The translations under genes were made by a program, and so were the position numbers. A DNA stretch of 64,000 nucleotides from positions 15,934,001 through 15,998,000 of the forward strand of contig CM075101.1 in the NCBI GenBank assembly GCA_037576195.1, in the 5' to 3' direction. Position 1 is the stretch's first letter; each line of letters begins with the position of its first letter. The notes under the pieces were generated by a model. It worked only from the letters and a program-made list of their open reading frames with translations, ran no database searches and was not told the DNA's origin. Shown one piece after another: positions 1 through 12,800 of the stretch. Source of the stretch: Phytoseiulus persimilis. Lineage: Eukaryota; Arthropoda; Arachnida; Mesostigmata; Phytoseiidae.

Positions 1-291
1 ACATTCCCCAACGTACAGTTGTTCCCTCCGGGCATGGCGGTGAACCTTTCTTAATCAAGGGCTGTACTTCGGAAAGTATCCCACGTACCCTGGAGGAGGT
101 ATCTTCTGTCCGACGATAGAAAAAGAAGAGTTGGCAGCACTGCATCCAGATCAGACCTTGGTGGACCGGGTCGCTCAGTTAGAAGTGGAGTCAAGCGTAT
201 TTTTCTGCTGCCGTTTCTGCGGCGGCGGCCGCTGCTGCTGCCAAAGGTTCGCTACGACCCGCTAACACAGAAGACGTCAAAACGTTCAACT
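1..291 (+). pseudogene. Possible 3' end of a gene with poly-alanine tail, frame-broken
   Basis: I do not recognise this protein. From about 56 to 200 the plus strand reads as a protein-like frame (LYFGKYPTYPGGGIFCPTI, then a Glu/Leu-rich stretch). It ends in an eight-alanine run at about 216-239 followed by a short polar tail and a TGA at 289-291. The alanine run is in a different frame from the upstream part. A single-base change in the T-run at about 200-204 would account for the shift. A second frame change is needed near 50 to join it to the first 50 bases. Poly-alanine C-termini are common in developmental transcription factors, but no DNA-binding domain is visible. It may be a decayed copy, a sequencing indel, or chance. 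Confidence 0.2.
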
Positions 292-3200
292 GACGTCGAG
301 ACTTCGTAACAATGTCCGCTACTAAAGAACGGACCAACGAACGAAGGCTGACCTGGGAACGCATTGTGTTTGACTACTGGTGTCGAGTCGGCTTTTGTTT
401 CGGTTAAAGGCGGCAAGTAGCTTATCAGCGCGATTCGAAGGATGCTCAGATTCCGTTCCTCCATCTTAATGACGGATGAACGTCACTCGAAACGGTCAAC
501 CCGGGATGCTCTGCCGGCTACTCGACGAAAACCCCGATCCAACGATTGACGTGGCCACGCGTTGAGCGGTCACCGCAAGCTCCGACTGTTTTGTGGAGCC
601 GGTCTCTGGAAAGGTTCAAGATGTGCGCGGGTTCTTGTAAAGGAGTCTTGCTGGTGATGCGTGCTGCGCGGTTGTTCCGGATTGCGCTGGGATCGCAACG
701 TAACCGTGTTGTGACGCTTCGACCGAGTGTCCTGAGAGCCATGAAACTGCTCTCATAACAGCAGCCGCATGAGGCTTGGACGGATCGTCTGTCAATATTG
801 TGCATGAAACTTCCCGGGAGCCGCATGCCAATCGCGAAAGTGGATCCTCACGAGTTTCAATGCGAAAACTCGAGAGATACTGCGCGAACAGCAGACGGAA
901 AACATAAACTTCACCGAACATATCCACTGGCCGCCCTCACAAACGTCAGCTCGTACGCTGTCAGCCCGCGGCGTGTGAGCGACGCTCCGGCTGCACTCAT
1001 TCAAAATACATGGCAGCTGGGAAGAATACAACCGAAAAACTCTGACATTCGTCCTCGGAACCGCCTTTTGCGGTGTGAGGTCGTTCATGACAGTTTGCAG
1101 TGAACGTATTTCATCTCTCTCGTTCCTGACAGTTTTTGAACAACACTACCGTTGCTAACACGATTTTTCTGTATTTCCGAAACGTCACCCGCACATTTTT
1201 GAAAACTTTACGTTCTCCGACATTTGGAACAGCCTTTCTGACATGCGGCGACCGAGGATCGGATAAAGTGACCGACGATGGCGACTTACGCAGTTGTATT
1301 TTGTTTTTCTCTCAATCGTTCACGTTGATCTGGGAGCATTTGAAAAACGTCGTTCGCGGCTCGCAAACATTCGCTTCGGTTGTTGAACGGAATCCTGCAC
1401 CGTGTCGGAGCGAGTTCATGAAAAATTCTAACCTTGCCGGTTTGTCTTTCTTCAGTGAGAGCCGTCGGATGATCACAATTTCCGAGACAGCCGACTTGAG
1501 CGTATTGTGGTCCGGAGCTTCACCTCCGTGGAATTCACACACGAGCTCGGTCCGAGCGAAGGAGTTTGTCGGAGGTAGACGTTTGAACTTCGCTCGCCAG
1601 CTTTCGTAAGTGTTGCCCGGCTGTTGTGACAGCTCCAGTGCAGACCAGTATCGTTATACCTTCTTCTGGCTTTGTTGGTCAACATCGTTTGGTGAATTTC
1701 TGATTGGGAACGGCTTCTCTTTGCCGCGGACTTCTTTTCAGGCAGACTTGACGGCTGAAGTACTGTGCGTCTCCCCGGGAAAAGGATTCCGCACTCCATA
1801 TCGAGGGCTTGTTGTTCGATCACAAAAGAGAACCGCGAAAACGGAACAAAACGCTCGTTCAGGCACTTCCCCGACGCTCCCTGAACCCGAGGATCCCTCA
1901 CTGTTTGATACGTCCGCCTGGAGTTCTTCTACGTTCCTTGATCGATCGGACATATTGGTCAATCTCTGTCAAGGAATGGCAGATTTCGATCGAAAAGAAA
2001 TACCAAGCAGAGGCGTTCCCGCCTCTCTCGACTCCTTTTTGCAACATTCTCAAGCTCTTCGTACGCTACCCTACGATCTCGATTTGAACCGCACAGGTCC
2101 GAGGATACGTCCCACTTAAGCGAGGCCCTCCTCGGCCGTTCCAAGATTAATGCGGAGCATTCATCTATTTACTCTGCACGGTCCTTGCATTCACTTGAAT
2201 CGCGCGTTCATCGAACCTGCTCTGGAAGGAGCGTTCTTCCACCTGCTCGACTAGCTGAAACATTTACACACTTTCTTCCATCCGTCTTTCTCATCGGTGT
2301 TGTTTATTCGGCTCGCATCGATACAAATATGCGACAGCGGCTTCCAGAGAAACATGTTCTCTCTTGTTGGAGTGAGTTTCATAGGATTCGATTGGATGGT
2401 TACACTCGCCCTTTCCTCTCCTCCTGATTCGCACGCATTCCTTAAAGCCGCACAAACGCTGATATAAGCCGATTGGGAACATATGCAGGGTGCGAAATTT
2501 TAGATCGCGACCAAATCGAAGAACAATGATTCCTCAGCGGGACCATGACTTTCCAAGTGAACGACCAATAGCCATCGCTTGATAAATATCTTCCGTCGCC
2601 TTCCACATGCTCAACCGATGGCGAACGGGATGAAAACCGTAGATTTGAACTCTAGACAGTAACTTCTAGAGTCTAACTCACAGGCTGGTGCACATACCAG
2701 CCCGTGCGCCATGTTCCACCGCGAAACGGTCCTCTGAGCTGGTCCATTAAAATTCCCCTCTCGGATTTCTCTCAGCATGACAGCCTGTCGAGCAGTGAAC
2801 ACGCGTCCCAGCACGAATTGCAGACCCACTCACGGGTTCAATCAGCTTCTGCCTGATACATATAAGAACATTCATGAAGAACTCCAGAAGTGCAACTCCT
2901 GTGGTGAGTGCTCGCGTGTCCTGCCTAATTCTCAGTCGAGGATGATCGGTTTCCTATGTCAGTGCTGCCACCATGAATTCGAGCCCAGTTTGGTCCCGAA
3001 TTTCCGCTCAGGATATCGAGGTTGAAATCTCATTCACAGGAAGTACCCGGGACTGTATTGTCGAATTACAGCTGCCGTTCTATTCCTAAACGGCAGTTTG
3101 CTCCTTCTCGCTCCGAGCATCGAGCGTGAGCTTCTCCTCTCTTCGGGAGAGTGACCAGAACACTTCATCGGATACTTCAGCGGCACCAGCAAGCCAAGAT

Positions 3201-6200
3201 CCCGGTGACGGGCCACGTTCAAGCTGCTAGCCGGGCCGGTACACAGATAGACGAGCAGACAGACAGACAAGCAAGGAAGGGCAGCAAAAAGCATTGTCTT
3301 CAAATCTAGGACGAGGCTCGCTAGAAACCGCCTTCTGGAAAAGCGAAAACTTTGTTCGTCCGCTCGCTGGATCGTCCACTCGGTTACTTGTCTATCTTTC
3401 GGAAAGATTTGCCAAGTTCTGCCAGTTCATCCGAGCATACTTCACGTATCTCTTGCTTCAGAAACATCTGTTTAGAGTCCTCAGCGGAGGGATGGCAGCT
3501 GACCCACCGAACGAAACGCGCCCGGAACCAACCCCGATGCGATATACCATGAGTTCGAAAGTGTGTCGCTATGCGGATCATTCCGAAGCTTATATCATAC
3601 TCCGAACCTGGATATATGCACGCGCCTGTAACGGGCTGCGATCGACACTAGATCATCACGTAAACGTCCGGTTACGTTCAGCGGACCCGTTATGGTTGAG
3701 CTGATTGAGGCTTGCACCTGAGATTGGATTTCAGCGGCCAGCGCCAGTCTCCTATCAAATGATATATATTCGAATGATGAAGAGTGACCTCATGAACTCG
3801 TGTTCCTATGAAAGGTCTGAGCACCGCATTCCCGTACTTCGGACAAAGCGACTTTTTCCATGTTCAAAGCTCTTCGAGTTTCCCTCTGATTATAATTCTA
3901 TTAATTTCGCTGTGACAGCCGACGATCGTCTGATGCTGCGGTCGCTGTTGTTTCTCCTACCGCTATTTGGCGGAGATTTCACGGTCATCAGTTTTAGTCC
4001 GAGTCACGACACAGAATTCGAGTGGCGAAATCACTGCTTACCGAATGGTACACGAGCTCCTCGTGCGTTGGACTTTCCTTCAGCGAGGAGTCCGACGAAC
4101 TCTTGTATTCTGATTCGCATGTTCAGGTTGCTTCAAAACAAGTCGAAAAGAACGAAATCATGAGAGAGTTGCCCTTCTCGAGATTTTTGCTCGCTTGGAA
4201 TCTTTCGCAGAAAACCAGATCGAGTGCACCTCTATCGGAGGTATACCACTCGGAACCCATGCGTATTCAGTTGCTACGTCCTCGAGCTCAAGAGATCTCC
4301 ACGTGCTCCAGTAGAGAGCAATGGTTCCACCCGACTCGACTCCCCGTGCAGATATTCACGAAAAAGTGCCCCCTGAAGTATCGATACCCTCTGAACGGCT
4401 GGCCCGGTCGTCTGACGATGCCAACAAGCATAAATCATCGGCACCATTCCGGAGTCCGAAGGCTCTATCTTGGGAGCTGACGTCGACCAAGAACATCAGA
4501 AACGAAGATCTGAGCATACCGGAAATACAGACTACGAACTTCAAAGAGAGCAAGGATGGGATTGGATGGGATCTCAGGATGCTGATAGGAGCGACCGCGA
4601 GAACAGCCGTCTAACACCCTGACACGTCGGTCAACATCTTCGTCATGGATATGAACAGAAGACGGGAGCTTTCAGACTGTTTTACTACCATCGAGGGTGC
4701 TGGGGTTGGGATGGTAATAGAGCAAGAATTCTTCGTGAGATAAGTTACAACGAGCGGACAGAGAAGAGGTTGCGGAAACTCTGAAAGCGCCGCTAAATTC
4801 GATGGCTTCTGCCGAGTCCCATCCAAGAGACACGTTTTTCCTATCAACGCCTTTTGGCGGAGAAGAGTGCATTTATTAGGGAGCCTGTTCCGTTAAATGG
4901 ACGAGCTTCATTCCCCGACAATGCACAGGAACGCAGGGAGAGGGCTCAATCTTCTGTGGAGCATTCGTTCGAGCCCTCAAACGATTGAATGGAATGGATA
5001 ATCCAAAGTCGAGAAGCGAATTGGATGGAATCGGAGTCGAATACCGTATTCTCTCCGGACGTCTTATCCACAGCGCAATTTACTCACCGCTATCGTGGCT
5101 CCTATTAAAATTGTGAGAAGCGTGGTCAGCGAACACCGCCCTGGAATGAAAAAATTGCGCAAGTGAGTATTGAAGTATACGCTGAGCGCAGATGGCACTC
5201 CCAGCTCAAACCATGCGATTGCGCCAGTTTCTAGGAGCTCTATCAGCCAGCTCAAGTATACCCCGTGGCCCCCCAACGTTTACAGGAATGGTTCTTTCCT
5301 CGAAAATTCGAGAGAGACAAGCAACGAGCTCACGACAGCTGCAGTTGTGACTCCGAAGCAAAACAGACATCGAGCGTCATGTGATATACGAACTTTTTCT
5401 CTGACCGCGCATCTTGAGAACGTCATAAAAATTCGATAGCGCGAAGTTCCCACGTGAGGCCAATGTCTTGTAGACATTGGTTGCCTCCGGAATACAAAGT
5501 CTTCTTCAGTACACAAGACACTTTTTAGCCGATCGGAATTCACTCGTTCGCTCTGCCGCTGAAAAACCGATCTAACGCCCCTTGGACAACTTCACACCTC
5601 CGGCTTCTCCCACTTCTGCTTCTTTTGGTTCCCCACATTTGTTTAACTCGTTCTTTGGAGTTTTGAAGCTCCGCTCTGGGGAGCAGAAAATTCAGAAAAG
5701 GATGCCTCTTCAGGAGGAGTCGGTCTAACCAACACTCCGGGTAGATCGTTGTCAGAGAGTCGGCCGCCGACTCCCAAACATAAGTCCATCCGAGCTTTCG
5801 CCGAACACGTAGCGATCGGGCTTCCGTTTTGTTACTCATCCTCTGCATATGGAGCCTGAAGTTCGAGCCGACGAGGTGGCCAAGTGATCAGGGCGATCTG
5901 CATCGCGAATCGACATTCGCCCTTCACATCAGTCGCAGAGTTACTCGGAGGAACTTGGACTCTAGACCGAATATCCTGTTCCAAAAAAATCACTTCACCT
6001 TTTCAGATGAAGGCAACCTGAAGTATGACTCGGAATCCCACACCGATGGAATCATTTGTCTGCTTCTCTATTATCTTACATTTATTTGACTTGCCATTGA
6101 CCCGGTGTCATCGCTGAGCCGCAAAAGGCACCAAGACCACAACCATCTTCTCCGAGATGATTCGTCGCCAGTCGCAGAAAAACCTCAACAGACCCGAAGT

Positions 6201-9200
6201 CGCTTCTCGACGCCGCATCGTTCCGGAGAGTTTTTGAGTTTAAACCATCCACGGTTCTTCGGTTAGGCTTGAAGTCGATGCTGAACTAAGAAACCGAAGC
6301 TTTTGTTGAAGGATTGTCTTGACCGAGCAAGCAGCCCGCCTGCCACCCGCCCCCCCCTCTTCCCCTGCCACTGTAGCGAGTAAGAAAAAAGCGCGTAAAC
6401 GAGGAACCGATTCGCTCCGAAAATCGAGATTCCACACTGACTATCTCTGCTTGTCAAGCTGGAGGTGGAGAGAGATCATCGTCGGTCGAAGTTCTCGTGA
6501 GCCCAGAATTCCCCAAACGTGTATTTTTGCGACAGCTCCAGAAGGCTGCTTCGCTCTTCAAAGCACCGTTCGGCGCGAGCTAGGCTTCGATTGAACAGCA
6601 TGGGTGAGATTCAAGATGTTTTTTGAAGGGAACTCAACATGACGGAATGAAGAGAAAAATAGCAAGGTGGGGACAAAGCGGAGGAAACATATTAAACACA
6701 CGAAAGAACGATACAATGGTCAGTTCTAAAGAGGCGAGCAGCGCTCCCTGAGGCCATTTGTAATTTCCAGAAAATTTTGCTTCGTTTTGTTCCACCTGTT
6801 CAGACACTCGGAACACCGCCGCTGATTTTGTGGCGACGGATTTCCGGAATCAGCTCTTTTTTTTCGAAAACTCCGTTCTTCATTATTCGAAGCTCCGATA
6901 ATTTACTGCTGATTTCTGAGTTCGATATTCGTCTGATGTGCTTAGTGCATCGATGCGCTCTAACAGATGGAGGCAGCACCCACATCGGTCCGAAAACACT
7001 CCTCATACCCATGAGTTTTTCACAAAACGAGGATTCGGTGTCGCGGAACTGTTTCGAATCCCTCTGGCTTCGTCACTGAATGTTGCTGTTCGCATTTCTG
7101 AAAAATGCGGAGTCCACTCCATAGTTCCCGCGAGCCTCGGATTCTTCTCACGGGGCCGGTACCCGGCCGCGGTGAAATTTCGAGCGAAACGGAATGACCG
7201 TCTGCATGGATGATAGCGTGCATGGCTGGGGCAAAGAAGCGTCCGGATCGTGATTCAGCTGAGGCTTCCACTGTGGATCGGGATCCCAGTTCCCAAAGAA
7301 AGCATCAAGCCATTATTCGCTTCGAGAACCAAGCTTCAAGTCAGTTGAATCGAATTCTGGAGCGGGCCGAATCGAGTCATCAGTGCTGAATGACATCTTG
7401 CAAACGTCTCGATGAGTCTTATATCGCATCTACAAATAGTTACGGCGCCGTCGTCGGAGGCGTCCAATGACGGGATGGAATCGAGATCCTTCCGAGAGTG
7501 GTGATGAACTTCCAAAGCGCGGTCTTCGAAGTCCAATAACAGTATGACGCCAATTATGAACTCGCTCGACCCGGTTTGATGCCACAGACGGGGCAAAGCG
7601 GTTCTCATCGAGCTTTTACGTATTGAAATTACCCGTTATCCCTCCTGAAAAACCGGATTTGTACGGGCCTGTCAATGAGATCGTTTGACGAGCACCAAAT
7701 TTTGGAATGTTCGATAACCCCAACCCCTGTGAATTGCGAGCTTTCCGTGACGCATTCGATCGTAGACTACTCGAGGCACTGCTTTATCACGGGCAGCGCG
7801 ACGCATTCAATGATTCTGTGTTGTCACTCTCCAGTCGGACATCGCGACAATCGAGTCCACTCTCGGTTTCCTGGCACGGACGATGCCAGATTTCAAGGAC
7901 CGTTCCTCCTCAACAAGTCGTTCCACAGAGGAGAAGCATGTACCGGTAGCAATGCTCGTGAATGACAATGCGTTCAACTTGTCAGACTTTGGACGTTGGA
8001 TTTCCGGTGAAGTTTGCAGGCAGTTATTGAGTAATGCTCAGCTAAACCAGTATTGGGCAGCCCTCCAAACTAAAATCAGCATTGCAATGAAGAATCGAGC
8101 CCAACAACGAACATGGATAGTATTGGGCTAAATGAGTTGTTGGACGTGCACGAGGAGCCTGCTATTCGGTGTTTCGTTGAGCTTCCACGCCGACCGAGCT
8201 TGTTTCGCCGTGTGAGACTGCGCTTTGTGGTCCGCGGATGGAAAATCTCAGAACATCACCGGCTCCGTGAATCTTGGGAAGCTATGAGGTTCCACATGAC
8301 GACCGATGTCCGGGACAACTCAGTCCGGAGATTCCCGAAACCAACGTTCGACGTTTGGCGTCGGCAACAAAATGCAGGAGAGAAACACTTCTTCTGGGAA
8401 CGCATCTGACGAATTATCATCTTAGTTCGGAAGTCTCTTGTTATGCCGCCGGTGGAAAACCGGTGGTGAAATATAGCCGAAAAAAAGTTCTGTTTCCCCC
8501 ACTAGCCTGGACCGCCGCGCTCGTCCTCATCGTTGTTGAGAGAATCATGGTGGCGAATGCGTTCCGCTCCTGAGTTTCTCAGTAGCGTCTCGAATGATGT
8601 CGTCAACAAACCGAAGAGATAATGAAAGACGCTCTTTCACCCCTCAGCCATTACATGTCGAATTTCTCATTCTTTCTGATTTTCCTCGTCATTTCCGAAA
8701 GCCACGACCGTATCAGCGAGTCTCGTGAAGCCTGAAATTGTCAGTAACGAACCCGGGTAGGACACGTGAAATTTTGCGAACTGTCGTAGCAGAGTTTGCG
8801 ATCGCGAAATTCTCTTCGCGTTCTGAGAGGAGCATTTTTTTGTCGTCCTTCTTCTGTTCCAATCCACGCTACCTGCTCTTCGCCGGCCGTAAAAATCGGC
8901 GGAAAATCGCGGCGAGAAGAAAAACTGTGTCGAACAATGCTGTGTGACAAACCTCATAATCAGCATTGCGTCACCGACAACCGACGAAATTCCGATAGTT
9001 CTATTTTGAGCGAGAAAAAAAGTGGCAGGGTTCATTGAACTATCAATAAGATTTGGAGCGGTATCGAATCTTCCGCGGGCTCTTCGAGTCTTTCGTCAGT
9101 TCGCGAACGCATCTGGCAGCGCGGACTTCAGGACCGCACCGCACTGGCCTTGTGTTTTCTAATGAATGAATGAAACCGTCAATCCATGCGACTTTCAACC

Positions 9201-12200
9201 ACTTCGATAAACAGAGATTTCAACATTTTTGGTCGTGAATTGTTCGCCGATGGTCTCGAACTTGAATTCACATTGGTTTTCGTGAGTTCTCCGCCTTCGG
9301 AGTTGTCCGTAGACCCCAGAATGGCGGATCCTAGACCCCACCGCGGTTTCGGAAAAGAACCAATGTGAAATGCGAGAAGTGATCCCATTGGAGTGTCACC
9401 ACCATTCAGAGGAGAAAATGGTTTCTCTTCCTCCGGCAAGAGGCTCGAAGTGTTGCACCTCAGCTCGGCTCGCAATAGTCGATACACAGGCTTGTACGTG
9501 CACTCCGTAATTTTGTGGTTGATCGCGTCAACCTCCCCGCCCCACGCAGCTCGCTGTCGCTCGTCGATATCGAGTGTTACGATTAGATCTTACACGCAAC
9601 GCATGTTTGGTTTGCACGCCAGCTCTCCTGGCGCTGCTCTTCCGAACGAAGTCACACAGAGCGAGGGGCGAATCGGGAAAACCAACGTGAACAAGGAGGG
9701 AGGTTCGATTCTGGCAACCGAGACCGTAGCCCGTGTCGCTCATCGAGAAGTCTCAGGAGGAGCTCTGAGCTCAGATCCTGGATGAGCTCGGAATAGGCGC
9801 GTCGTCCGCGGCGCACGCGAAGGTGCATATGAATCCGAAATGATATCGGCTTCTTTTGTCTCGGTGAAGTGGCTTTTTGTACGAGACGGCTGATTTCCTC
9901 GAGCGCCGGCAGCATGCGCGGCAGCCGCAACGGCCACAGAGAGGGCAACGACTCTTCCGAGCAGCGGGTCTTCTTCGTTTTCGTCGTCTCTAGTTTTTCT
10001 TCTTTCTCTTCCAGGCGGCTCAAGACAATCGGCCCGTGAAGAGCGTGCCTACCCACTACAATATATCCTCACCCAGCACACAAGCCGAAGCGGGCGAGAG
10101 ACCGAACGCTCCAAGCGAAGGCCTGGGCAAAGTCCGGGCAAACCAAGCATGGCAAGATATCTGCCACCCTCACTTCAGCGAGCACAAGCTCATCCGTCAC
10201 TGTGCAGACCCGCGACAGCCGGGACTTCACTTCGTGAATCTGATTTGGGCTCCAAATCGACCGGGAAGTTTTCTCGGAGGCTCAAACTGAAGTTTCTGGG
10301 AGGACTTTGACTTTGCCGAGTGGTGTGAAGGTATTCCGTGACGGCAAGAGAGGAGTGTAGGGAGGACTTCTGTAAATCCATGGTTTCGGAGTTCGCAAGG
10401 CCTAAAATGAATGTAGAAGCAGTCCCGAACGCGAGACCGATTCCGTACAGCACGTCATCGGGTATTCTGTCTTCGTCAGCCGTAAAACATATTTTTCCAA
10501 AATCGATGACGGCACTTGGAAGGAGTGTGTGGCAAGCCATTCCGATGTCCATAGCTCGCCATCCTTAAACGGTGAAATACCTTCCACGCCACGAAGGCTT
10601 GGCGATTTCAAGGTTGCAAGCCAATCAACAGCCGGAACACGACCGAAGTCCCCAACAGACTCGATATATTTCATTCTCCGACGCGCTTCGTGGGACACTC
10701 GTGTGGATCCACGATTCACGACATGATAAATCTGCGGCCTGGAAGACACTACAGACTTAACCATAACAGAGGCAACGTATTCAACGTGCTCCTCGAGAAA
10801 GTAAATGGACGATGGAGTCAATCACCGAACACACATTCGACGAAGTGAATGAACGCCCGGTTTTCGATTTCATCTGCGGCGAAGCTTCCGCCCGCTATTA
10901 GCGGTCGAACAGCCGACAAACCCTCGATGACTCTCACAGATTTTGTTCTGCGTGTCTTCCTCGCAGATGATTCAACTTCGTTGCCGCCGCAACCGCCGTC
11001 GACGGCGAAGGAGGCTTTTGACACTGATGTAGGGTGTGTCGTCGATCGTAACACCACTGGCCTACATTTCGCGGTATCTTACAACCACTCAACACACTTC
11101 ACTAAGTGAATCTTCGCAAGTGCTTTCACTCAGATTCGGTTTCATCCACTTGAGACAAGGATTTCCAGTCATGGAGAAACCGAAAGTTTGTGTGAATTCA
11201 CTCGCGGGTCATATATGCAAGGGTCGCGCAGCGACAACCTTCAAGCCTTGCTTCTCAGTGGACGCTCAGGCTTCGCGAAGGCCTCACTCGCAGTTTGGTA
11301 AGCCCAAAACGGTGAGGTCTAGGTTAGCCGCTTCAACTTATCGGCTACACCTAACTGATCCTTCAAGGCCTGCCGTGACACGTTCGTGACCCAAGGTTTC
11401 AATTTCGCTACTGTCGTAGGGTTCTCGCAGCCAGCGTCTCTACCCCGTCTAGGATGAGTCAAACAAACCCGAGAATTCAGTTACCGGCATCAGAGAGAGC
11501 TGAGCCGGGTGGTATATGGAGTATAATCCTGAACAAGGAATCCAAGCCAGCCCTTCAAATTCGCATGCTTGACTTTCGTTCAGCTCGGGCTCGGTTGAAA
11601 ATGAGCTCTGCAGTTGGTTCGGTAAACATTCCTGGCGTCATTTCTTCTGAAGTCGCGCGCTCCGTCGTTGGGACGGGGTTACTCCAGGGTGGTAGACTGA
11701 ATGTGGAGGTGGGCCGGTCTGGGCCGGAATCTTCGCTAGATCTCTCAACGGATGCCGAAGTCCCAGAAAGCTCGATAGCCGTGCCCAGTGGAGAAACAAA
11801 CAGTCGAAGGATTCGGAGCCGTTTCTCTTGGTTCGTCGGTCCGACTGTCAGTCAGTCCCTCCGCTTCTGAAGTTGTAGCTTGAGCCAAATAGGCTTCGTT
11901 CAACGAAAACGGATTGGATCGTTGGGGCCTCTTCAATGCTGGCTTCACTGTTAACCAGAGACCGATCTACTAACCACCGAACCCAACCCGATCTGCTCTG
12001 GCATAACGCCTCTTCTCTCCATTTTTGCTCGACTCTCTTCGACCTTCTGGAATGTTCTGTCCGCTCTGGGAGCTCGAGTGCCATGCTTGTTATTGCGTTC
12101 TTCCTTGTCTCGCGTATTCGGGCTGTCTGGCGAACATCTTCCGGTGAAAGCGTGTCAAACGGTTGGAACTCGGCATTTAACATGTTTAAGGCATTCGATC

Positions 12201-12800
12201 GACTCTAGCTTGTATAGCTCAATCATGGCCGTGGGAGTGTAGCTCGAAACCGGCCATGTTCTCCGCAGTTATAGTCTCCGACCTAAATGGAACTGAAACC
12301 CAGCATGGATATTTGGGAAGCTCTTCACATCTGGCTCATACCCAACGCATTGTTCCTGGTGTTTGTCATTGGAAGCCTTCCGTCGGAAGGAAGGGAGGAA
12401 GGAGACGTGTTTTGTTATATACTCCGTTTGTTAATTTCCAGTCGCACAAAAGGCGATCCCTCGTAAAAATGTATCTGGGTTGGACATCGTTCCTGTGGTC
12501 CGACACGCGAGGTCCCCCATACCAACAAGTGGATGGGAACATTTTGTCGTCGAAACATCAACGACAAGAAAAGCAGTGGCATGAGCGGCGGCAGCGGCAT
12601 CCAAGCAGCGCACGCCAACCACCACGAACAGCAAAGCAGCAGAACCAAGAACTACGAACGGACACTCTGCGATGAAAATCATTCTCGACTCCACTCGTGG
12701 ACCTGTAATGATTACACGTGAGCTCGGAGGATGTGATTTGAAATTATAGTTGTTTCGAGCGAGGAAGGGCCGACAGCCGTCCCTCATCGGCTCGTAGGCC
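292..12800. other. Stretch with no defensible gene
   Basis: Short open frames occur on both strands throughout, none over about 170 codons and none with a recognisable domain. Exon-like patches are noted for the record. At 4.0-4.6 kb (plus) there is a protein-like stretch, listed separately. At about 5084-5150 (minus) a hydrophobic stretch is bounded by a good acceptor (polypyrimidine-AG) and a GTGAGT donor. I see no tRNA cloverleaf, rRNA or long repeat. The stretch could be intergenic DNA or introns of a gene whose exons lie outside the window. Confidence 0.4.
4022..4617 (+). CDS. Possible coding exon pair, unknown protein
   Basis: Unrecognised. Two overlapping plus-strand frames look protein-like in sequence. 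The first runs from about 4010 to 4330 and is rich in Ser, Glu and Leu. The second, in another frame, runs from 4321 to a TAA at 4612-4614 and contains EIQTTNFKESKDGIGWDLRM. No clear donor and acceptor joins them, so they would need an unusual intron or a one-base frameshift near 4330. No signal peptide, domain or cysteine pattern is evident. It may be one exon of a larger gene or a decayed one. Treat as weak. Confidence 0.2.
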
